Shown piece after piece: positions 57,663 through 64,000 of a DNA stretch of 64,000 nucleotides. Under the pieces are notes generated by a model. That model was not told the DNA's origin. It did not search any database and was given only the letters and a program-made list of their open reading frames with translations. Numbering within the stretch: position 1 is the stretch's first letter; each line of letters opens with the position of its first letter. Origin of the DNA: Kitasatospora azatica KCTC 9699 (GTDB lineage: Bacteria; Actinomycetota; Actinomycetes; Streptomycetales; Streptomycetaceae). The DNA lies in assembly GCF_000744785.1 (NCBI RefSeq), contig NZ_JQMO01000003.1, positions 682,001 through 746,000 on the forward strand, written 5' to 3'. A program made the translations under genes and the position numbers.

Positions 57663-60239
57663 TCAGCTGATGGTCCAGTGCTGCAGGGAGGAGCCGGTGT
57701 CCGGCTGCTGCGTGAGCGCTGCGCCGTTGGAGGTGGACGCGGTGGTCAGGAGGTGTCCGGAGTGGAGGTTGGTGATGGTGTAGGCGCCGGAGGGCAGTTG
57801 GGTGATGTTCCACTTCTGGTTGTCCCGGTCGCCGCAGTCGTACTGGATCACGCGGGCGCCGGCTTGCAGGCTCTGCAGCTCGTCGTCGGCGCACTGGTTC
57901 GAGTAGGCGTTCTTGACCGTGTAGGAGCCGTCGGGCTGCTGGCTGAGGACCCAGTTCTGGTTCTGGCCGTGGTTGCTCGGCCAGGTGTCGAGCTGCGGGT
58001 GTGCGGTGGAGAAGTCGGGGTCGTCGAGAGCCTGGCCGGAGATGGTCAGCAGATGGGTGCCGTTGAGGGTGGCGGGGGTGGTCGCGGTGAAGGTGAGGGT
58101 CTGTGCGGAGGCGGGGCGGGTGTCGCCGCTGGTGCCGGCGTTGTCCCAGCCTCGCTGGGGGGAGGTTGCCGCGGGCAGGCTGCCGCCGGTGAGGCTGAGA
58201 GCGAGGTCGCTGTAGCGGTTGACCAGGCGGTACGTGCCCGCGGGGGTGGAGGCCCCGCTGGTCCGAGGGCTTTGGACGATGGTCTGGATGGACCACTGCT
58301 GTCCGACCGCAGGGGTGGCGCCGAGGGTTCCCAGGCCGACGGAGGCACCCCAGGACCGGGCGCTGTCGCCGGTGCCGACACCGAGTGCCTGGCCGGAGGA
58401 GAAGTTGGTGATCGTGTAGAAGCCGTCGCCGGTGGGGGTGAACGTCCACAACTGCGAGGTGGCGTTGCCGTCGGCGCTGGTCGTGGTGAGGCTGGAGCCG
58501 CTCTGGGCCAGGTGTTGTCCGTTGCCGGCGGCGATCTGGTACGTGGTACCGGTGACCGGAGTCGGCAGCGACGTCGAGGTGATGGTGACGGGGGTGTACT
58601 GGGAGTCGTTCGGGCGGCAGTCGACGGCGCAGTAGGTGCGGAAGGTCTTGCCGACGATGGTGGAGCTGGTGAGGTTTCCGGAGTCGAGCAGCCACCGGTA
58701 CCAGGAGGACTGGGCGTTGCCGGTGGAGCCGATGTCGGTCCACTGCTCGGTGGCGAGGTCGTCGGTGACGTAGAAGTGCTGGGGCTGGTCCGCGCCCGTC
58801 TCGTTCTCCGGCGTACCGATGTACTTGCCCAGGTAGGCGTCCCAGGCGATGTTCATGACGGACAGCTGGGAGGACGGCGGAGTGCGGCCTGCGGCTATCT
58901 GGCTGCTGATGCTGCCGGTGGTGTTCGGCGAGTAGTCGTCGCCCGGGGCGATGTAGCCGGGGCCGACCCCGTTGGAGGGGATGATGTCGCTCTCGGCGCC
59001 TGCCGCACCGGCCGTCGACCAGGAGCCGTCGTACCACTTCGTCCATGACGCGGGTGCCATCTTCTGCGAGATGGGCGCCCGGGCGACATGCTCGGAGAAC
59101 CCTCCCCAGGTACCGGCCTTGTCCACCAGTCGTGCCAGGTAGAAGACGTAGAAGTAGCCGGACCGGTAGTCGACGAACAGCCGCGGGTCGCCGTCACCGT
59201 AGTAGTACGTCTGGTTGGGGAACTGGCCCGTGTCGCCGCGCTTGGTGCTGTACGGGGAGGTGATGGCGTGGTCCTGGATGGTCCACGTCGCACCCTTGTC
59301 CTTGGAGACGGCGTAGTCGATGGCGTCGTAGTGGTAGCCGTCGCCGAACGGTTCGGGTGTGAACTCGTTGTGGACCAGGCCGTACCACCAGCCGGTGTCC
59401 GGGTCGACCCAGACGCCGACCAGGTCGCAGAAGTTGCGCTGGGAGTGCTGGGACCGGGAGGGAGCGTAGCTGGCGTCCACGCCGGTCGGGCTGTTGTTGC
59501 ACAAGGCGGTGGTGTCGGGGTTGGTTCCGCTGTTGCTGATGGACGCCTTGGTCGCCGTGTCGAAGTTCGTGCCGGTGAAGAAGTTCCAGTGGCGGGGCCC
59601 GGTCTGGAGGTAACCGCTGTTTGCCGACTGGTAGTTGAACCTCCCGTTCTGGTCGGTGTAGACCGTGGAGGGGGTGTCGTCGACGCGCTGGAAGTAGGCG
59701 GGTACCCCCGAGGTCAGGGTGTACGGCGAGGCCGGGGCGGGCGTGGCGTTCCACTGCTGGAGGCTGTTGGAGGTGTTGCACGGCTCCAGCCCGATCCCCG
59801 GGGGCGGGGTGGCGCCGAGGGCGCCTTGCACCTGCAGGCACTTTCCGGACTTCGCGCTGTAGATCGTGCCGTCCGGCAGCCGGCTGAACTTCTGGCCGGC
59901 GGCTTGGGAGTTGCAGCCGTTCAGCCCGACCGGTGAGCCGTTGGCGTTGGACGACCCGGCGATGTCCAGGCACCTGCCCAGGACCGTGACGCTGCCGTCG
60001 CCCTGCCAGCTGAAGTTCTGGTTCGCGCCGCCGTTGCAGCCGTAGATCTCAAGGGCGGTGCCGTCCGCCGTACTGAACGCGGGGTCGTCCAGGCACTTGC
60101 CGCCGATGGTGATCGTCCCGCCGGCCGCGCTGTCGGCGTGGGCGTGCGAAGGCCCGGTCACCAGCGACACACACGTCGCCGCCACCAGTGCCAGGGTGGT
60201 CACGAGGGCACCCGACCTCCCAGCGGTTGTCCGTCCCAT
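57663..60239 (-). CDS. Large secreted multi-lectin (ricin-type) protein with beta-propeller-like domain
   Basis: 858 residues. Signal peptide to about residue 38. N-terminal ricin trefoil (about 40-165; GGANQNFSWQ, AGQKFSRLP, SLQQWNATP). Residues about 170-510 form a domain with DAIDYAVSKDKGATWTIQDH, GDGDPRLFVDYRSGYFYVFY and MNIAWDAYLGKYIG, resembling GH43-like or DUF4185 five-bladed propellers, but I cannot place catalytic residues. Two further ricin-like trefoils follow (about 560-690 and 725-858), each with QxW boxes. Probably a polysaccharide-binding hydrolase or accessory protein. ATG 60239 with AGGGCG upstream; first gene before the SGNH esterase. Confidence 0.82.
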   Translation of the reverse strand: MGRTTAGRSGALVTTLALVAATCVSLVTGPSHAHADSAAGGTITIGGKCLDDPAFSTADGTALEIYGCNGGANQNFSWQGDGSVTVLGRCLDIAGSSNANGSPVGLNGCNSQAAGQKFSRLPDGTIYSAKSGKCLQVQGALGATPPPGIGLEPCNTSNSLQQWNATPAPASPYTLTSGVPAYFQRVDDTPSTVYTDQNGRFNYQSANSGYLQTGPRHWNFFTGTNFDTATKASISNSGTNPDTTALCNNSPTGVDASYAPSRSQHSQRNFCDLVGVWVDPDTGWWYGLVHNEFTPEPFGDGYHYDAIDYAVSKDKGATWTIQDHAITSPYSTKRGDTGQFPNQTYYYGDGDPRLFVDYRSGYFYVFYLARLVDKAGTWGGFSEHVARAPISQKMAPASWTKWYDGSWSTAGAAGAESDIIPSNGVGPGYIAPGDDYSPNTTGSISSQIAAGRTPPSSQLSVMNIAWDAYLGKYIGTPENETGADQPQHFYVTDDLATEQWTDIGSTGNAQSSWYRWLLDSGNLTSSTIVGKTFRTYCAVDCRPNDSQYTPVTITSTSLPTPVTGTTYQIAAGNGQHLAQSGSSLTTTSADGNATSQLWTFTPTGDGFYTITNFSSGQALGVGTGDSARSWGASVGLGTLGATPAVGQQWSIQTIVQSPRTSGASTPAGTYRLVNRYSDLALSLTGGSLPAATSPQRGWDNAGTSGDTRPASAQTLTFTATTPATLNGTHLLTISGQALDDPDFSTAHPQLDTWPSNHGQNQNWVLSQQPDGSYTVKNAYSNQCADDELQSLQAGARVIQYDCGDRDNQKWNITQLPSGAYTITNLHSGHLLTTASTSNGAALTQQPDTGSSLQHWTIS

Positions 60240-61188
60240 GAGAACGCCCTTCCTTCGGTTAACTCGGGATGTGGGGTGTTGCCGCCACGACGGCGGGGCG
60301 GCTTGATGAGTTCAACCTGCTTGCGAACCTGAGCAGACGCTCCCGTGGTGGGCGGCCTCGGCTTCGCGGCACAGCAAATCGCCCGGCATTGCAGGGAGTT
60401 CGGTTCTTCTGGATCAAGAGGTCGCAGCCCGGTTGCGTCACCCGGCTGCCTCTTTGGCAACGAGCACCCCGGCCCGCCTCGCCGCCGGGCCTTCAGGGGT
60501 TCACCCGACTCCGGCGCCGCGCTTCCCCGATCGCCGGCCGCGCCCAGTGCCGTAGTTCTACCGCGTCCCCACAGACGACTGTCAAGACCTCGACGAGTTA
60601 GTTCTGAACGAAACCGATCGCGATTGAACAACTCTCAACATCGAGGAGCGCCGCCGATCCCCTTGTCAGGCAGTGCCCGTGACGCTCCTTCAGTGACTGA
60701 ATCCATGGCGCGGCGAAGTCGGGGGCGCTATTGTCACGCGGTAGAGCGACCGGTCTTCCTACCCTTGGCCGGCGCCATGGGCGACCACACCTCTGCCACG
60801 ACCCTGAATCGGCCCACCCCCGACCGGCACACGCGTCAGCAACTCCTCGCCCAGTCAGCCGACTTGATCGACGATACCGACGAGCCAGGCGGCCCCGCCC
60901 GTGTCCACCCAGAGCTTGCACTTCGCTCACTGATGCTCAATCATGACTGAACATCCGGCATTTCGCTCAGAACAAGTCATCCTGCCGTGGTCCGGCTGCC
61001 ATCCCTCCCCCACGGGTGTGACGAATGGACCTGCATCGACTCATGGCTGTGCCCCGATCAGCCATGACACGCAGGGCAGTTCACCGCGCCCGCGACAGCA
61101 CCGCCAACCGGCATCACCACACGGCCACTCGTCGAGCCCCCCTTACCCCCTCAAGGACGCGAACCCCTACGAACGGATCGCCTACGAG
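60240..61188. other. Gene-poor stretch with one weak small ORF
   Basis: This 950-base gap includes the promoter region of the lectin gene on the left. One frame, 60777-60950 (57 residues, MGDHTSATTLNRPTPDRHTR...), has acceptable codon use, ends NHD and has TATTGT about 45 bases upstream, but no clear ribosome site or known relative; I rate it about 0.3. Base composition is somewhat lower in GC from 60590 to 61040. No RNA gene or repeat was recognised. Confidence 0.4.
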
Positions 61189-62249
61189 ATGAAAGCCAGA
61201 CTGAAGCCACTGATCATCGTGTTGGCACTCGCGGCGCCGCCGGCGATCGCCGTGCCGACGGAAGCCCGCGCCGCGGGCTGCCCATGGGTCGGCTCGACAG
61301 CCACCGCGGACCGGCGGGCCGACCAGGTCATCGCGCAGATGAGCCTGACCGACGAGGTCAACCTGGTGAGCGGGAAGAACACCCGTGGCGAGCAGACGCC
61401 TTACACCGGCGAGATCGCCGCGAACCCGGCCCTGCGCATCCCCGCCCTCAACCTCATGGACGGACCGGGCGGCGTCGGCCACTCCTGGTCCGGGGTCACC
61501 CAACTGCCGGCCCCCGTGGCGGGCGCCGCGACATGGGACCCGTCGCTGGAGCAGCAGTACGGCACGGTCGTCGGTCAGGAGGTGGCCGGCAAGGGAGGCA
61601 ATGTCTCGCTGGGTACCTGGGTTCGCCGTCCGCCAGCGGGGAGCAGGCACTGCGGATGCGCGGGTTCTCCAAGCTCACCCTCCAGCCCGGGCAGTCCACC
61701 GCGGTCACCTTCGCGCTGACCCCCTCCGACCTGGCGGTGTGGAGCACCGCCGACAAGAACTGGACCACCCCGGGCGGCACTTACCAGGTCTTCGTCGGGG
61801 ACTCCGCCCGCCGCAGCGACCTCCCGCTGCACGCAACGTTCACCCTCAGCGGCGCCGACCCGACCGGCGAGACCGTCGCGGGCGTCGCCGCCAACCTCTG
61901 CGTCGACAACAAGTGGGGATCCACCCAGGACGGGAACCCCATCACCCTCCACGCCTGCAACGGCACCGACGCTCAGAAGGTGGCGGCGAGCAGCGACGGC
62001 ACGCTCCGCATCCAGGGCAAGTGCATCGACGTCGTCGACGGCGGCACCGACAACAAGACCCTGGTGCAACTGTGGAGTTGCACCACCGACAACCCCGATC
62101 AGCAGTGGGTGCCACAACCCAACGGCGCACTGCGCAACCCCCGGTCGAACAGGTGCCTGGACGACCCGGGCGCGACCCTGACGCAGGGAACCCGACTGCA
62201 GATCTACGACTGCAACGGTTCCGCCGCGCAACGCTGGCGCATCCCCTGA
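61189..62249 (+). pseudogene. GH3 beta-glucosidase with its catalytic core deleted
   Basis: From ATG 61189: signal peptide (LKPLIIVLALAAPPAIAVPT), then the GH3 N-terminal start (ADRRADQVIAQMSLTDEVNL, MDGPGGVGHSWSGVTQLPAP, VVGQEVAGKGGNVSLG). The reading frame should then continue for about 500 residues; instead, near 61610, the sequence jumps to the C-terminal fibronectin-III-like domain (YLGSPSASGEQALRMRGFSK ... TYQVFVGDSARRSDLPL) in another frame, followed by a complete ricin trefoil to 62249 (NPDQQWVPQ, AAQRWRIP). The nucleophile Asp and acid/base Glu are gone. A large internal deletion joined at CTGGGT/TACCTGGGT is the simplest reading. Confidence 0.88.
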
Positions 62250-62283
62250 CCACGTAGCGCGGACTGCCAACCAGGCAGGGGAC

Positions 62284-62892
62284 TCAGCCGTCCGATCGGA
62301 TCAGCCGGACCGCGTTCAGCAGGGTCTTGCGGGCGGCCTTCGAGTCGTCCAGGTAGCCGGCGGCCATCGCGCCGTCGTACAGCATCAGCAGCGCACCGGC
62401 TGCCGACTCCGGGTCGGCGTGGCCGAGCCGGGTGAGCAGGTCCTGGAAGAGGGCGCGGATCCAGTCCCGGTGGGACGCGACCAGGCCACGCACCGGGTGG
62501 CCGGCGTCCGGGTACTCCGCGGCCGCGTTCATGAACGGCGATCCGCGGAAGCCGCGTTCGCGGGCGTGCTCGGCGATCGCCTCGAAGATCAGGTCGATCG
62601 CCTCCGCGGGCGGGTGCGCGGCGGCCAGCGGTTCGGCCACCGCCTTGTAGTAGGTGTCCTTGGTCAGCAGATAGGCCACGACCAGGTCGTCCTTGGCGGC
62701 GAAGTGCCGGTAGAAGGTGGCCTTCGTCACGCCGGCCTCGGCGATCAGCCGCTCCACACCGACCGCGCGTACGCCCTCGTAGTAGAACAGCCGCGAGGCG
62801 GCCCGGACCAGGCGCTCGCGAGGTGGCAGGTCCGCCTCGACCGTGGTCACCTGATCGTCGGCATTCATCGTCTTCTGCTGAGTAGCGCTCAC
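62284..62892 (-). CDS. TetR-family transcriptional regulator
   Basis: 202 residues. HTH (about 27-70): LPPRERLVRAASRLFYYEGV, VERLIAEAGVTKATFYRHFAAKDDLVVAYL. The C-terminal domain (GFRGSPFMNAAAEYPDAGHPV) has the TetR_C form common in actinobacteria. Start GTG 62892 is chosen because the coding-like sequence begins there; ATG 62868 eight codons inside is possible. It is transcribed away from the peptide cluster across 370 bases and could regulate it, but no shared operator is evident. Confidence 0.92.
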   Translation of the reverse strand: MSATQQKTMNADDQVTTVEADLPPRERLVRAASRLFYYEGVRAVGVERLIAEAGVTKATFYRHFAAKDDLVVAYLLTKDTYYKAVAEPLAAAHPPAEAIDLIFEAIAEHARERGFRGSPFMNAAAEYPDAGHPVRGLVASHRDWIRALFQDLLTRLGHADPESAAGALLMLYDGAMAAGYLDDSKAARKTLLNAVRLIRSDG

Positions 62893-63261
62893 GTCCCCAT
62901 TCTGCCCCTGGCCCGGCGCTGAGCAGCCTCCCCCCAGTACGGCGCCACCCTCAGGACGATCTCCTGGACCGGGCAGTGCAGTGGTGGCTGCTCGAGCGAG
63001 CGTGGCCGCCGCGGGAAGGGAGCATGCTGCTCCGACCATCCAATCTCCGCGCACGGTCCATCGACTGCATAAGAGCGTGGATGCATTCCGCTTCTGTTGG
63101 TCCGATGCGTCGGATGTGGGAGAGATGTCGCTCATTTCCTCTCTTGACCAATCCTCGAAAATTCGGGCATTTCGCCAGCAACACGGACCATTGATCGGCA
63201 TGCGTTTGCGTGCGAAACAGCCCGGGTAGGTCGGTTGGCGAACCGAGGAGGTGAACCAACT
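62893..63261. other. Intergenic region before the precursor peptide gene
   Basis: 369 bases with lower GC than the surroundings, especially 63060-63230. No gene supported. It must contain the promoters of the TetR gene and of the precursor gene, but I cannot point to a convincing -10/-35 pair. Confidence 0.4.
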
Positions 63262-63396
63262 ATGTCCGCAGCAGTGACCACCGCAGAGATCATCGAGCAG
63301 GACGTCGAGCTCGTTGACCTGAGCAACCTCGTCGAGGAGCTGTACGCCGAGGATCAGGCCGAGCGTCCTGGGATCATTTGCGAGATCGCCACCTGA
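63262..63396 (+). CDS. Putative RiPP precursor peptide
   Basis: 44 residues from ATG 63262 with an excellent ribosome site GAGGAGGTGA (63245-63254, seven bases upstream). The leader-like part, VTTAEIIEQDVELVDLSNLV, is acidic and helical with a DLSNLVEELY segment of the type recognised by maturases. The C-terminus is RPGIICEIAT with the only Cys at 40 and Thr at 44 (Cys-x3-Thr). A radical SAM gene follows 116 bases downstream on the same strand. Size, composition and position are those of a ribosomally made, post-translationally modified peptide; a thioether from Cys40 is a natural guess. Not matched to a known class by eye. Confidence 0.72.
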   Translation: MSAAVTTAEIIEQDVELVDLSNLVEELYAEDQAERPGIICEIAT

Positions 63397-63423
63397 TATT
63401 CGGGCTGATATCTCGCTGACAAA

Positions 63424-63467
63424 CCCCCGGGTTCGCACGGCACCGTTCCCGATTGCGGACCCGGGGG
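63424..63467 (+). terminator. Hairpin between precursor and radical SAM gene
   Basis: CCCCCGGGTTCGCA (63424-63437) pairs with TGCGGACCCGGGGG (63454-63467) through 14 positions with one G-T pair and a 16-base loop. A partial terminator here would allow more precursor than enzyme mRNA, as in many RiPP operons. Confidence 0.65.
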
Positions 63468-63512
63468 CTCATCGGAGATCTACTTTCACTCTCGAAAGGT
63501 TCCCTGGTCGAC

Positions 63513-64000
63513 ATGGCCACCGATAAAGCTGTGGTTCTCCCCAACGCAGACGGCTCGCGTGCCACGCTCTATGATCCGGACCGAATGTCGTTCGCCACGC
63601 TTCCGCCCCATCTCGTGGAGCGGGCCCGGCGGTTCGCGGCAGCCAGCCATGGAGCCGGCGATCTGACCGCCGACGAGCGCCGGGAATGGGACGAGTTGAC
63701 CCGGATCATCTCCGCCCCCTCCTTCCCGGTCCCGGCGGACAACAACAGCACCACGATCAACCAACTGGTGATCGGCAACACCTACCACTGCAACATGGGC
63801 TGCACCTACTGCTACAACGAGCTCGAGACCAAGGAGAAGAAGGGCTCCGAGGTGCCGCAGGGGATGGCCTGGGAGACCGCCCGCAGCAGCATCCAACAGG
63901 TCCTCGACCAGGCGGACCCGAGCAAGCCGGTCCGGATCTTCTTCATCGGCGGCGAGCCGCTGCTGGAACGCGAGATCCTGGAACGCAGCGTGGAGTACGC
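63513..64000 (+). CDS. Radical SAM peptide maturase, partial (runs off the window)
   Basis: First 162 codons from ATG 63513. Residues 1-75 form a small N-terminal region (PNADGSRATLYDPDRMSFAT, then LPPHLVERARRFAA), perhaps a degenerate leader-recognition or lid domain. The radical SAM core then starts: LVIGNTYHCNMGCTYCYNEL with the three Cys of CxxxCxxC binding the 4Fe-4S cluster, and FFIGGEPLLEREILERSVEY with the GGEP SAM-contact motif. This is the form of SPASM/twitch peptide-modifying enzymes; the auxiliary cluster domain would lie beyond 64000. The ribosome site is weak (AAAGG 13 bases upstream), fitting coupled lower expression after the precursor. Confidence 0.88.
   Translation, partial: MATDKAVVLPNADGSRATLYDPDRMSFATLPPHLVERARRFAAASHGAGDLTADERREWDELTRIISAPSFPVPADNNSTTINQLVIGNTYHCNMGCTYCYNELETKEKKGSEVPQGMAWETARSSIQQVLDQADPSKPVRIFFIGGEPLLEREILERSVEY

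Noticed and set aside
55933..59046. A frame of about 1,037 codons joining the lectin gene region to the SGNH esterase.
   Set aside because: The part above 57597 is an off-frame reading of the lectin gene; signal peptide and ribosome context place the esterase start at 57597.
60345..60950. 201-codon plus-strand frame as a full gene.
   Set aside because: First 140 codons are Ser/Arg/Pro-rich off-frame type sequence; only the last 57 codons have any coding look.

Overview
The window is one contiguous piece of a very high-GC actinobacterial chromosome. Strong third-position GC, GTG starts, AAGGAG-type ribosome sites, leaderless promoters, SLATT, dodecin and LAxTG-type surface proteins, and large LuxR/LAL regulators all point to Streptomycetaceae (Streptomyces, Kitasatospora or a close relative). 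No tRNA, rRNA, transposase or CRISPR array was recognised. The left half reads as ordinary chromosome. The right third (about 37.5-63 kb) is a more fluid region rich in secreted hydrolases and broken genes, as on a chromosome arm.

Layout. 0-3 kb: a secreted GH25 lysozyme, then a MarR repressor with a GTP cyclohydrolase II and a glyoxalase-fold protein, tied together by four copies of one palindromic operator. 3-14.7 kb: housekeeping and scattered genes (DUF2785 protein, broken Nei glycosylase, aldehyde dehydrogenase, VOC proteins, deaminase, fumarase, AraC regulator, membrane protein, cholesterol-oxidase-like flavoenzyme). 14.9-27.8 kb: a surface-glycan/glycolipid-like set (NDP-sugar epimerase, GT2-DUF2064 fusion, methyltransferase, GT87 membrane transferase, molybdopterin membrane oxidoreductase) with its own histidine kinase/OmpR regulator. 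Four near-identical 18-bp sites, each centred 53-60 bp before a start codon, appear to make these genes one regulon. Interleaved are a GH16-like protein, an exonuclease, dodecin, a lipoprotein, a SLATT protein, a TetR regulator and an orphan Kup C-terminus. 28-35 kb: a DHFR-like reductase and the complete fructose PTS (ptsI-ptsH divergent from fruR-fruK-fruA).

35-53 kb: a quinone-oxidoreductase-like flavoprotein with a divergent XRE regulator, small membrane proteins, a LAxTG-anchored phosphoesterase, then a group of alpha/beta hydrolases with XRE, SRPBCC, VOC and LAL-LuxR genes. A 17-bp motif (core GTCA-N2-TGAC, then GATG) lies 75-95 bp before the starts of four hydrolases and, in weaker form, before the second LuxR gene, which suggests a common regulator. 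53-62 kb: the second LAL-LuxR gene (frameshifted), two large ricin-lectin secreted proteins, and a GH3 beta-glucosidase gene whose catalytic part has been deleted. Gene remnants (GH10, Ig-like domain, cytochrome b561, ABC-F, hydrolase tail) are scattered through this zone.

62-64 kb: a TetR regulator, then the start of what looks like a ribosomally made, radical-SAM-modified peptide cluster: a 44-residue precursor ending in RPGIICEIAT, a hairpin, and the first 162 codons of a radical SAM enzyme with a CxxxCxxC motif. The window ends inside it. This is the best candidate for an undescribed system.
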